A DNA stretch of 64,000 bases from Dioscorea cayenensis subsp. rotundata (lineage: Eukaryota; Streptophyta; Magnoliopsida; Dioscoreales; Dioscoreaceae): positions 1,054,001-1,118,000 of the forward strand of contig NC_052475.1 in the NCBI RefSeq assembly GCF_009730915.1, given 5' to 3'. A model generated the notes under the pieces. That model ran no database searches. It was given only the letters and a program-made list of their open reading frames with translations, and was not told the origin of the DNA. Within the stretch, counting starts at the first letter, position 1; each line of letters begins with the position of its first letter. Shown here in pieces: positions 11,396-21,832 of the stretch. The translations under genes and the position numbers were made by a program.

Positions 11396-13381
11396 CTAGT
11401 TTAGATGTTCATCGTCGGAAAACCAATAGAGCTGATATATGTTTGGGTCATCGAAGTGCTCAAACCCTCTTCTCAACCCCGGAAGAGGTGGTGCCGTTGG
11501 TTCTGGCCGTACGATCTGCATTAAGATTCGTGTCAAACTAAGAATCAAGTGGGAAGAGCAGCCATGCATGATGCTGCTAATTTCATCGTTGATCCATCCT
11601 CACTTAAACATTTTAACAAAAACAAATTTATTTTATGTGTAACTCTAATTTATACTCCCTCTACCTTAGATTATGTGTCACATTTAAGTTTTGTGAGGTG
11701 TTATAAAAATTCATAATTTTTTTAAAAAAATAGTTTTATTTATTTTTATTTATGCACACTATTTTTTTTTAATAAATTTTATTAAATAAAAAATATTTAA
11801 TACTTATAATTTTTTAAAAAATAATAACTGATTTGAAATAAAAACAAAATCATTGAAGTAACATATAATTTAGACTAATAGTCAAAGGAACATGCATGTT
11901 GGTAAGAGACGCACTAATTTGCTTAATAATTTTTTAATTATTTATCATATGAGATGGACTAATTATTTACTGGATAATACAATAATACCAAAGTTAAAAG
12001 GTTTTGATCCTTGAATAATCCATTTAACATTTTAATGAGATATAACTGGATTAGCAATGGTTCTCAACACAAATACAACTTTTTTACAAGCTTAATAATA
12101 AAACTGTAGTTAATGTAATTAAAAAAGAAAAAAAGAAATAATGCATACCTCTGGTGGTGAAATTGTTTGATTACGAGTGTTTGATTGTGAATTAGAAATA
12201 AAATGACGGATTGGTTCAAGGAACCTAGATTGGCCTATGCTTGTAAAATTCTTAATGTAGAACAACAAAAGTTCCCCTGATATAATTCTCTCCAATTTAT
12301 CTTCGATTTCTGCCTCATTTATCACAATCCACGGTCTCAATAATCTCTCATAAATAATCTCGGCTCCCTGAAAAAATAAAATAAAATGCATTATAAAACA
12401 TATATGTATATATATATATATATATAACTAATATAAGTGGACAAGCTACTATGAGTCAGGGTTTGAAATTGATATTACAGAGTTAATCTCTTAACACTCA
12501 TCCATCTAGCCGCATTGGTAGCACACATGCCAATTAGACTAGTTAAAAAGACATGCAAGCACAAATATAAAGTTAATCCTGAGCACATAACGTGTCCTCA
12601 CCTAGCGGAAGCGCAAAGTTAATTTCTCATGTGTGTTCCTGGAAATCGACCTTAGGTCTCCATCCAAATATTAGACTTAGAGGTTTTTGGGAAATATATA
12701 ATAATCGCACATAAATTTGTAATTAGCATTACCTGAGTTCTGCGGTGCCATAGGAACATTAAAAATAACGGTTTAAGCTCAGCAAGCATTGGGAACCTTA
12801 GTGAAAAATTATACAAATTAATTACAATCTAATTAAAATGAGTAATTATGAATTAACTATATGTATATATATATATATATATACCTTAGAGAAATGATCT
12901 CATTGAATTTTTCCAAGACTGTAGCAAGTGCAACTATAATCCTGCAAAATGGAAATTGTTTTGAAGACATCCTCATTGACCATTGACCAAATCTGGTTAA
13001 GTTATGGAAGATGAAGTAACTAATTAAACTAAAAAAAGGAAAGCATAAATTTGTTGAAGAATAGATGAAAAGAAGAGTAATTAATTGTACCAATATTTGC
13101 ACCAAAAACTAAGTCCTTGAATCCCTTCATTATTCCTCTCTAGGACCTTGAAACATTTAAAGGCTGGATAAACATATCCAACTAACAACCTGAGAACATT
13201 AATTCCAAGATTAAACAAACATCAATGAATAAGAAAACAAAATAACCATAAATACAAACATATATATATATACAGCATTATATATATAAAGCATTGAAAG
13301 AAAAAAGAAAGAAAGAAGATCAATATTCAATGAAGAAATAAAAACTCACACAAGAACAGTTTTTATGAGATATCCCAACAT
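11396..13381 (-). CDS. HVA22-like (TB2/DP1, Yop1/REEP family) protein, copy B
   Basis: Tandem paralog of the gene at 5684-7247. Exons in transcript order: 13381-13350, 13189-13091, 12941-12885, 12796-12733, 12367-12149, 11515-11396, giving 196 residues and TAG. Every intron has the same position and phase as in copy A. The product keeps MLGYLIKTVLV, WCKYWIIVALATVLEKF, LRPWIV, SGELLLFYIKNFTS and the tail opening IVRPEPTAPPLP, but differs by a one-codon deletion in exon 2, a two-codon deletion in exon 5 and a divergent, shorter C-terminus ending in DDEHLN. By eye the long fifth exon is roughly 60 percent identical, so the duplication is not recent, and the open frame suggests it is functional. 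Substitutions in a hydrophobic stretch (YPKTQ to HRRTQ) may alter the membrane loop. Intron 4 is about twice as long as in copy A. Confidence 0.92.
11655..11880. mobile_element. Decayed Stowaway-like MITE candidate
   Basis: Begins with ctccctctacctta after TA and ends with an imperfect inverted copy near 11860-11880, with an AT-rich interior. It resembles the Stowaway (Tc1/mariner) terminal CTCCCTCCGT motif but the right end is degraded. It is part of the DNA between the two HVA22 units and so not in the gene. Confidence 0.35.
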
Positions 13382-13689
13382 TTCTCCTCCTGACCAACTC
13401 TTAATCACTTTCCTAAATCACAAAACCATATCAAACTCCACTAAAAACAAATCAAAATCTCATACTAATTGCATCATAATACATGTATATATATGTACAG
13501 AGAGAAAGAGAGAAAAAGGGATCAGTATTGAAACCTTGGAAGAGAAGACTTGGTTCGTAGAGATTGTGGTCATGAGCTTCTTGGTTTGTAAGCTTTGGAA
13601 TAATTAGACAAGGAAAATGTATGTATGCAAAGTTTAGACACAAGACTTATATATATATATTGATAGATAGATATGGTAATATAGATATA

Positions 13690-13760
13690 TAAAGTACGAA
13701 GTTTGGGGAAACGAGTTCTTAGGCAGTGACTTTTCAGCGAAATAGAGCAACTTGAAAGTT
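13690..13760 (-). promoter_or_regulatory. Conserved upstream block of HVA22-like copy B
   Basis: Counterpart of 7573-7637 with shared gtttggggaaacgagtt and gcgaaatagagca. About 320 bp upstream of the copy B ATG. Conservation against diverged flanks suggests retained promoter function; no factor is assigned. Confidence 0.45.
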
Positions 13761-14319
13761 GAAATTTATATTTTTTTTTGTTTTTAAATTGAATGAGGAC
13801 TTGTGGTGTTGATTACTTCATTTTTTTAATTAAGATTTGATTGGCTAAATAACAATTAATAAACTCTTAAAGGCATTGATTTTTTTTTTTTTTTAATCTT
13901 ATTAAGAATGTAAATGATCATCATTGGAGTTGTTAGGCTTGGTTTGGTTGTCATCAATGAATGACACTTTTAAGTTGTCATTTAATGCAATTTTAATCCA
14001 CTAACAAATATATAGGTTCACACTAGCTTTGAGTTAATTAAGCTGACATGTGGTGTTTTGATCATGTTATTAGTCAAATTATTTAGAGCATTTTGATGTG
14101 TTTTGGTCTTTTTTTATACATTTTTTTCCTTTTGAACTTTTCACTAGTCATGGAGTATGTATTTTTATATATAATTTGGATGCCAAGTCAAATATTGACA
14201 TACTATAGATTTAAATAAGAAAGCATTGGCTCGACTATGGTGATGAAAATTCTTACCCCCCTTGAAAGTTCTAGAGACTTCAACAAAGATGAGTGTCAAA
14301 GTCTTTAGGTATTAAAATA

Positions 14320-14481
14320 AAAAGAAATCAACTTAGTTACTCACAAACAAGAAGAGATTACAACTCAGAGTTCATAAAATATCTCTAAATATAAATCCAA
14401 AAAAGAAATTGAGTTAGTTACTCGCAAACAAGAAGAGATTACAACTCAAAGTCCATAAAATATCTCCAGATATAAATCCAA
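14320..14481. repeat. 81-bp tandem duplication inside a ~0.7-kb insertion
   Basis: Two adjacent copies, spacing exactly 81 bp (for example gaagagatt at 14351 and 14432), differing at only a few positions. They sit within 14255-14930, a stretch present in duplication unit 2 but missing at the corresponding place in unit 1 (near 9375-9400). The sequence aaaattctt occurs just before (14246-14254) and after (14981-14989) the inserted region. The nature of the insert is unknown. Confidence 0.75.
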
Positions 14482-15879
14482 AACTTGAAGAAGATCATAG
14501 CCAACTAGTCAAAGGGTATACATTTAAGTGCTCGTTTCAATAGGGTAATTGGGAGCAATCAAAATATCATTATCCTTGCTTATGAAGTCTTAGAAATTAA
14601 AATCATAAGAAGAGGGAAAAATCAGAAGAAATAGGATCTCTAGTTTAAGTACCTCTAGCGAAGTTAATGTATTTATGTCAAGTCGATATACTTCAATTAT
14701 ACTTCAATATTTCATAAGATTAATAAAATCAATTTTATTATATCTATATGTCTCTTTCATTCATACTTGTTCTCGGATGTTTTTTATGATAGTGTCTAAA
14801 CCCCTAATAGAAGTTATGAATCCATAATCACTGAAACTTTAAATAGTAAAATTTTGATTTGTAACTCATTAATTTCAGCCAGTGGATCTTAATGAAGGCC
14901 GAGCGAAAATAAAAGACCCCACAAATACTACCCTTTATAAATACATTATCGATTTTTAGAAATACGTGAAAAATTAGAGTAAAATTCTTGAAATATGATT
15001 TATTAAGTTGAACTAAGATGTATTAAATCAAACATAATTTGTCAAAAATAATAATATTAATGTTTAATATAATGGGCATAGGCCTGCAACGTGCCTTTGG
15101 TTTGGCCGGCCCAAGTTTTCCAACCTCAATTATCTTTTGTTTTGGCCCAGCCCAATCAAATAGTTAAATTAATACAAATTATTTTACTAAATTTAAACTC
15201 TTAGCATGTATAATAAAAACATTTTTATAAATATTGTACACTATTAGTATTATATGTTTCAAATTTAATTTTATAAATGGAAGATGATCGTTTCTTAAAG
15301 GCCGGTTTCTATTTCACAGGCTTTGTTTTGTTTTCAATTATGACATTTCTCTTGTTTATATAATTTTTGTTTAGTAATTTTATTAATTTATTCACTTCAT
15401 ACAAAAATCTTTATAAACAGTTGAATATGGGTTTTAATTGAATAAAGCTGTTTTGAGGAGACCTCTTTTAAGTCCTGAATTTTTTAAAAAACTTAAACTT
15501 GTGAATTCTTAGACAAATATCAGAAGCAAACTTAATTTTTTGTGCACATAAATCTTCTAGAGCGTGGGAGCTTTCCTTTATCTTTGGATCCTATTGAAGA
15601 GCTTTAAAACTCTTGAATTGATAAAATGGGTATAAATAGGTGATCCCATTAAACAGTTATTTCCAGGGTAATCGCTCAGAGTTTATTATTTTATCCTCTA
15701 TCATTCCTAACATCATATGGAGACACATGTCATTGTTTCATTTTTTTTTTTCTATCATTCCTAACATTATATAGGGACACTTGTTGGACTGTGCTAGGAG
15801 AGGATCAGAGAATAACTTGATTTTGCAATCAAATAAAATAACTTATCACATAACTCTAATTATTTTTTTTTAATCCTAT

Positions 15880-16347
15880 GTGATTACCTAAGTTTGGCTT
15901 TATATCAGTTTGAGCACTAACTTTCGATTTGTATCAAAATGAGCATTAAGTTTTAATTTCATTTCTTCTGAAGGATAGTTGGGGATTTTCGGTGGATTTT
16001 TAGTGATGTGGATGTCGGAAAGCTTTCGTGGATGCCTTGGATTGACGTCATCATGGCTACATTATTCTGGAGAGAGAAGAGAAGAAAAGAAAAGAATGAT
16101 GGGAGAGAAGCTGACGTGTACGTCCTACATGGACCAAAAAAAGCCACATTGGTTAAATGGTTGAGTTGGTGAGCCGGTGACATGGACCCAGGGCATCCAC
16201 GCAAGCTTTCCGACATCCACATCACCAAAAATCCACTGGAAATCCCCAATTACCTGCCGAAAAAATGAAATTAAAACTTAGTACTCATTTTGATACAAAT
16301 TAAATGTTAGTACTCAAACTGATATAAGGCCAAACTTAGATACCCAC
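15880..16347. mobile_element. Foldback-type MITE with ~160-bp terminal inverted repeats
   Basis: The left arm 15880-16042 and right arm 16187-16347 are inverted copies of each other over about 160 bp with few mismatches; for example gtggatgtcggaaagctttc on the left matches its complement on the right. A ~145-bp spacer separates them. There is no transposase frame; the open frames here arise from the arms themselves. Long arms with a short unrelated core fit a non-autonomous MULE- or foldback-type DNA transposon. A clean target-site duplication could not be fixed. Absent from the matching part of duplication unit 1. Confidence 0.75.
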
Positions 16348-17284
16348 CGGAAAAATTTACCCTTTACTTGCTCCTGTGACTCCACATGTTATCTTTTCTT
16401 TTCTTTTTTTTTTAAGAAAAAGATTTGGATAAGGTGGTGAATTGAAATAAAGCTGAACTCAAAACAAAAGGTTCACCTCATTCAAGGAAAAAAAACACAT
16501 CAAATAATTATTTTACTGCCATTAGTTAAGCTAATCTTGGATTATTCATTTGATGACATTTTCATATAATTTAAAGCCACCACCCACTAAAATTTCAGTT
16601 AAACAAATCAAAGAAAAGTTTTAGTCACAAACAAAATGCATTAAAGTTATCCACCATTGTACTACACGTCTCTTTATCATTTTGTTCAGAAAAAAAAAAA
16701 ATCACATATATATATATATATATAATTGAATTCATAATTGCACCATTTATGTATTTGACTAACAAGCCAAAATTAATTAGTACTTACATCTAACCTTATA
16801 ATACTCGCTCTGTTTTCAACCTTTCATTTTTTCTGCAAATAAGTGTTACTTCAAAGAAGCATCATGGAAATAAATATTAAGAACCAAATAGTTCTACATA
16901 TATTTATAGTTATATACACACACACACGCAATTAAATTCAGTGGCAGACTTTGATGACCAAAAATAAGATACTTAATAATCAAGCAAGTTCACGGATGTT
17001 TGTAATTAATTGGAAGTCATGAACCATACCATTCTTTTTCCCTTATTTTTTATTTTTTTATTTTTAAAGTCAATATACACTAACATCATCTTCATCTTCA
17101 TCTTCATCTTAAAGCAAAGACCATTAAAAAGAACTCCAACTACAAGCCCATACAATTTTCCCCCACTTACAAGCAATCTTACTCCTTTTCCCCCTTTTTT
17201 TCTCAACTTCCCTCACTTCCCTGACTTCCAACTCCGTTTTCTTTACCCCTTTTTCACTGAAACTCAATTCACTTCCCTTAATTT

Positions 17285-17507
17285 CATCTTTCTACTGAAA
17301 CTCGAGTTACAATCTCTGAACTCATTCACAAAAATCTCATCTTTCTACTGAAACTCGAGTTACAATCTCTCAACTCATTCAAAAAAATCTCATCTTTCTA
17401 TTGAAACTCGAGTTACAATCCCTGAACTCATTCACAAAAATCTCATCTTTCTACTGAAACTCGAGTTACAATCTCTCAACTCATTCACAAAGATATCATC
17501 TTTCTAA
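17285..17507 (+). repeat. 53-bp minisatellite, about 4 copies, in the OVATE gene leader
   Basis: Copies begin at 17291, 17344, 17397 and 17450 with a truncated fifth at 17503. Each holds tctactgaaactcgagttac and a ctcattcacaaaa block, with one or a few substitutions between copies. The array ends about 10 bp before the ATG at 17518, so it must occupy the 5' UTR or core promoter of that gene. Confidence 0.95.
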
Positions 17508-17517
17508 CTCTACACCG

Positions 17518-17988
17518 ATGCCAACAACCAAACCCAAGTTCCCACTACGCCGGCCAGTGGTGGTCGACGTCGGTTGTGGCTGCCGGCGTTCAAAGATCCC
17601 ATCTTTCTTCTCCCCCTCCACCTCCTCTCTTTCTCCCTCCTCTTCCTCCTCTTCCTCCCACTTTGAATCCATTCCCACTCTTTCAAATACCACTAGCCCT
17701 AATTCTCCAAGCACTGAGAAGATGAAAAGAAAAAAGGAGAAGGAGAAGAAGAGGGGAAGAAGAAGAAGGGTTTCAGGTGAGAGTGTGGCGGTGGTGAAGG
17801 AGTCCGAAGATCCATACCTTGATTTCAGGGACTCCATGGTCGTCATGATCGTTGAGAAGGAGATCTATGCTCGGGAGGAGCTGGAGGAGCTGCTCCATTG
17901 CTTCATCGCTCTCAACGCTCCTCACCATCACGCTCTCATTCTTCGAGCCTTTGCTGACGTCTGCCGTGAGGTATTCTCACCGCGGTGA
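17518..17988 (+). CDS. OVATE family protein (OFP6-like), intronless
   Basis: Plant-specific transcriptional repressor of the OVATE family (DUF623), which partners TALE homeodomain proteins and TRM proteins to control organ shape and growth. Single exon, 156 residues. Seen: an N-terminal CGCRRSKIPSFF block of the kind found near the start of many OFPs, a Ser-rich stretch (about 40-67), a Lys/Arg-rich nuclear-localisation-like cluster (KRKKEKEKKRGRRRR, about 70-84), and the C-terminal OVATE domain about 90-154 beginning SVAVVKESEDPYLDFRDSM and ending ILRAFADVCREVFS. Short OFPs with this layout belong near AtOFP6/7/8; the exact ortholog is not certain. The start is the ATG directly after the 53-bp repeat array. 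Convergent with a second OVATE gene 3 kb away. Confidence 0.92.
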   Translation: MPTTKPKFPLRRPVVVDVGCGCRRSKIPSFFSPSTSSLSPSSSSSSSHFESIPTLSNTTSPNSPSTEKMKRKKEKEKKRGRRRRVSGESVAVVKESEDPYLDFRDSMVVMIVEKEIYAREELEELLHCFIALNAPHHHALILRAFADVCREVFSPR

Positions 17989-20968
17989 CCGTATGCACCT
18001 GCGTTCTCACGTGCTTTTCACGTGGGTATCGTTTGGTTGTAGAATAAGAAGATCCTGCCACCACCCTGGTGAGGAGGGAAGTGGGTATGCTCACCTGGTG
18101 GTGTTAGGATCTTTGTTAATCTTATTATGGTATAAAGGTTATTAATTACATGTTGGTTAAGAGTAAATAAAGATTAATTACTTTGTGGTTAGTGTATGAT
18201 AGTGTTTTCAGTTTTTTTTTTTTTTAATAAACTCCTAATTTCAGTGCTTTTATAACTACATGTTTGGTGTTTTAATTTTAATTTAGTTTGTATGAGAAAA
18301 TATCTATTTTGATATTTGAAGTTTGATATTTGAAGAGTAGAAATTTATCAGTTTTCCCTTTTTGTTAAATATAAAATTTATTTTAAGTAATTTCATCTCA
18401 GTAGAAAGAAATATTAAAATGAATAAATTTATGGTACTTTAGGTTTAATCTATTTATTATTAGTGGATTTGTTCTATTAGTACTTGCTCTCTTGTGTTAT
18501 TTGTCTGTTTTGTTTTCCTATTTCATCAGTTTTTGTAACTTTATTTATATATGTGCACTTTTTATTAACAAAATTATAATTTATCTATTTTTTCAATAAC
18601 TAAATAAATAACTTTATCTAATCTAAAGTAAAAAAAAAAATTGAACTTATTTATTGTTCATGGGGTATTTTTTTAAAAACCATGTGATCGAATTCTTAAC
18701 TTTTTAAACTTGGGGAAAAAAATAAAATACCAACTCTAAATTAGGTAGCTTTTATTAATTATTTTGAAACTTTATTACTATAAGTTGTGCTTAATTGAAG
18801 ATCTAATTTCAAATAAAACCTAGAAAAAAATCAATGGTCCATGCATGATTGTGATAGGGAGCACCCAATGAGGTCTCAATCTGAAGATATGATGGTTAAG
18901 AATATCAAAGTTATAACAAAGAACAAGTAGAGAGAGCATTGAATGAGATTCATGGGAAGTTTAAAGAAAAGGAGATATGAAGGCATTGAATCAAATGGGT
19001 CCATGCATCACTCTCATCAAGTCTTTAACAGGATCCATGTGATCTTGTTAATGCTTGCATGATGACAAACATATTGACATCTTTTGTTTGTGGATTTTTG
19101 GCTCTTTAATTTGTCTATATATCCTGGAGTTTTCTTCTCTCAAGTGTCTTTTGTAACTATATATATACCTTGGATTCACTGCCATATATATATATATGAC
19201 TCTTTATATATGTATATATATATATGTACCTTGGATCCACTGTCATATATAACTTTCAATCAAGTACTCCATTTATTGTGTTTCCATGACAATAATTAAA
19301 TTATGATGCCAAATATGTCACTCCTTGTTATTTACTTTATCAACCACCTGCTTTTCAATGCATAACTTTCTCATTAAATAGTTAAGACGTAAACTTTGAA
19401 AGTAATTCATGAGTAAATCATGTTTTGATGAAAATAAAATAGCTATTTATTTAATATATAGAGCGGAAAGAAAAGACAAGTTGATGAACAAGGGTAAAAA
19501 TAAAATAAAATATTTTTATTTGATCATGTTAATATTTTGATAGGCTACTTCCTTAGTTTTGAACCATTCTTTTATTTTATTGCACATGGTTTTATCCACT
19601 GTTATTAAAAAAATAAATGTCACTAAAAAACATGATATGGAATTCCAACTTATTGAAAAAAGTGAGATATTAATGAAACCCTAATGTAGTTTCCAAAGCA
19701 TCCATTTAAGAGCCTTGTTACAATTAGGGAAAAGCAACTTTAGCTTGTCAAACTTAGGTTATCACGCATCCATTGAAATAATAAAACTAGAAATTAATCA
19801 AAAAATTAAAATAAAAAATTAAGAGAGAACATTTCTCTTTTATATAAACTTCCAATTATTTAAGCTTGATAAATGAAAACAGATAATTGTGCATAGAGTT
19901 TTGTGATTAATTATCTCATAAATAGTGGCAATCTTGCTGTCTTTAGAAGCTTCTTTTTAAGACCACCACACACCCCCATGTTCACTAACAACAAGAAAAC
20001 AGGAATCTAGCCACCAAGATTGCTCAAAGAGTTGACTCATCCTTTCCTTTTTATTTTTTATTTCTTATATATACACACACACGTATATATAAAGTGTATG
20101 TATTTAGTTAATGAAAATACATACACTAAAATGTTAGTTACTCTTGGCTAGCTATTCAAGCATAACAGGTTGTGAGTTTATAATTTAGTATCAATACCAA
20201 CTGATCAACATGAGGGAATATTAATGAACTTTTAAGTATCTAATATATCTAATGTGTGTATTGTTGATTAAAAATGATTTAATCTATTGCATGATTTGAT
20301 TTAGATTTGTAATTTTATTAAAATTAGTCTGGATTTTGAGTTAAATAAGATTTATTGTGGTTTCAAATGTGAATTTGTTGATTTTTTTCTTATGTACTTA
20401 AATATATGTAACTTTCATATTAAATAAAATAGCATTCCTTTTTATCTATACTACTACTATCATATACTATGTTTGATTTGGTTTTTGAGTTTTACCATAT
20501 GGGAATTAATTGGTTTTAATTTTGCCATCCATTAATGGATTTGGTAGAAAGAGATAAGTAAGAAATATATTATAATAACTACAACATGTGTCAAAGTACT
20601 GTTTGAAGGACTGATTCAGTGAAACCTATTTGGCTCTTTTCTAGTGAAATTAATTAATTAATTAGCTAGCATGCATAAATTATACAATTATTGCATTATA
20701 ATTGATATAGCTAGACCATAATTGTTCACAATTGGAGACAAGCCATTGATTCTTTTATACAAATGAGATGGCTTATTCTTGATGGTCAATGAATATATAA
20801 TATATATCATCCTTTAATCATCTATAACTTTCTCCTATCAACCAAATAAATAAAATAATCACACATTACATTATAATAATCATATTTAATTACTAACTAC
20901 TTAACATTAAAGAAAGAAAAACTATACATTGAATTATGAAAGATGACAAATAAAAAGTACATCAAAGA
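17989..20968. other. 3-kb spacer between convergent OVATE genes
   Basis: No coding signal. AT-rich with short (TA)n runs, including two similar tatatac/atg-cttggat...cactg modules at about 19160 and 19225. Contains the 3' UTRs of both OVATE genes at its ends. Confidence 0.5.
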
Positions 20969-21793
20969 TCAAACATCTTGCTCATCATCATCATCATCAT
21001 CATCATCCAACACTTCATGGATCTCAAAACTCAATGATGATGAAGAAGAAGAAGAAGAATAAGAATAAGAACAAGAAGGAGAAAGAGAAAAAGAAGTAGA
21101 AGCAAGAGAAACAAGCAAATCAACAAAAGCTCCAAGAATGAAACCATGAGTCTTCTTGCCATTAACTTTAAGATACCAAACCAAAAGATCTTCAAGAGAA
21201 TCCCAAGTCGTGATCCCATGAGCCTTCACCATCTCCTCCATTGACTCTCTAAAGTCTCTATAAGGGTCCTCAGAGTCCATGGCCATGGCCACACTCTCCT
21301 TAAAAGGGAGATCATCAAAAGGAGGAGGAGGATTAGTAATACTAGCACTAGTAGTGTCCTGATCCATAATTAACAAGCTTGTAGTAGTGCATGGCTCAAA
21401 GAAAAGCCTATCAGACCTAAGGCCTTTGATAACCATCTCCAAAGAAGAGTCACCATTAGAATCCTCAGAAACAGTTGAGAAGCTCTCAGATAACAAGTCC
21501 TCAGAAGTGTTGGTGAAGCATGACTCATTTGAGTAGTCAAAGTAGACTGAGTTCACTGTCTTGAACATTGTATCATCATGTTGGCCTCTTCCTCCCCTGA
21601 ATGAGCTTGTCTTTGGGTTCTTGCATGATGCCCATGGCCATGTTGAAGTTGAAGATGATATTGTTGATGATGAAGATGAAGAAGAAGGAGAAGATACATT
21701 TGTTGTTGTTGTTGTTGTTGTTGTTGTTGATGATGATGATGATGGTTCTCTGAGTTTGAAGAAGAGAGAAGTGAAGGTGAGCTTCTTTCCCAT
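20969..21793 (-). CDS. OVATE family protein (OFP13/16/18-like), intronless
   Basis: Second OVATE repressor, 274 residues, single exon. Order: MGKKLTFTSLFFKL; low-complexity Ser/Thr tract with nine Thr in a row (about 23-31); the WPWASCKNPKTSSFR motif characteristic of this OFP group (about 52-66); an acidic middle; OVATE domain about 166-231 (SVAMAMDSEDPYRDFRESM ... GFILGAFVDLLVSL); then a Ser tail and an acidic end with eight consecutive Asp. The homopolymers are encoded by pure triplet repeats (ATC, GTT and GAT runs on the + strand), so their lengths are likely to vary between individuals. The 5' UTR includes a hexamer repeat. The WPWASCK motif and length fit the AtOFP13/16/18 group better than the short OFP neighbour. 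Confidence 0.93.
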   Translation of the reverse strand: MGKKLTFTSLFFKLREPSSSSSTTTTTTTTTNVSSPSSSSSSSTISSSTSTWPWASCKNPKTSSFRGGRGQHDDTMFKTVNSVYFDYSNESCFTNTSEDLLSESFSTVSEDSNGDSSLEMVIKGLRSDRLFFEPCTTTSLLIMDQDTTSASITNPPPPFDDLPFKESVAMAMDSEDPYRDFRESMEEMVKAHGITTWDSLEDLLVWYLKVNGKKTHGFILGAFVDLLVSLASTSFSLSPSCSYSYSSSSSSSSLSFEIHEVLDDDDDDDDEQDV

Positions 21794-21802
21794 TTGTGGT
21801 TG

Positions 21803-21832
21803 GAGTTTGAGTTTGAGTTTGAGTTTGAGTTT
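21803..21832 (-). repeat. (GAGTTT)5 repeat just upstream of the OVATE start codon
   Basis: Five perfect hexamers on the + strand (CT-rich AAACTC on the sense strand) starting 10 bp upstream of the ATG at 21793, hence in the 5' UTR. Confidence 0.9.

Larger units (their letters stand above)
5550..16680. repeat. Tandem segmental duplication, two ~5-kb units each with an HVA22-like gene
   Basis: Unit 1 is about 5550-10600 and unit 2 about 11300-16680. Same-order matches run the whole length: the start block near 5550 and 11305; the HVA22 gene; a conserved promoter block (7573-7637 vs 13697-13755); the block around 8945-9020 vs 13795-13880; a GGCC-rich block (9548-9625 vs 15070-15150); and a long match (10320-10450 vs 16425-16560) sharing ttactgccattagtt and ttggattattcatttgatg. 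Both genes face the same way. Unit 2 carries extra DNA (14255-14930 and 15880-16347) absent from unit 1, so those insertions post-date the duplication or were lost from unit 1. Exact borders are uncertain by about 50 bp. Confidence 0.85.
13761..17284. other. Unit 2 upstream DNA with insertions
   Basis: No gene seen. Carries duplicated unit 2 DNA, a ~0.7-kb insertion with an internal 81-bp duplication, and a foldback element (all listed separately). Short direct repeats of a tatcattcctaacat block at about 15700 and 15754 are also present. 16680-17284 is spacer leading into the OVATE gene leader. Confidence 0.5.

Noticed and set aside
15959-16249. Opposite-strand frames with near-identical protein starts
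   Set aside because: They are the two arms of the foldback element read on either strand, not genes.
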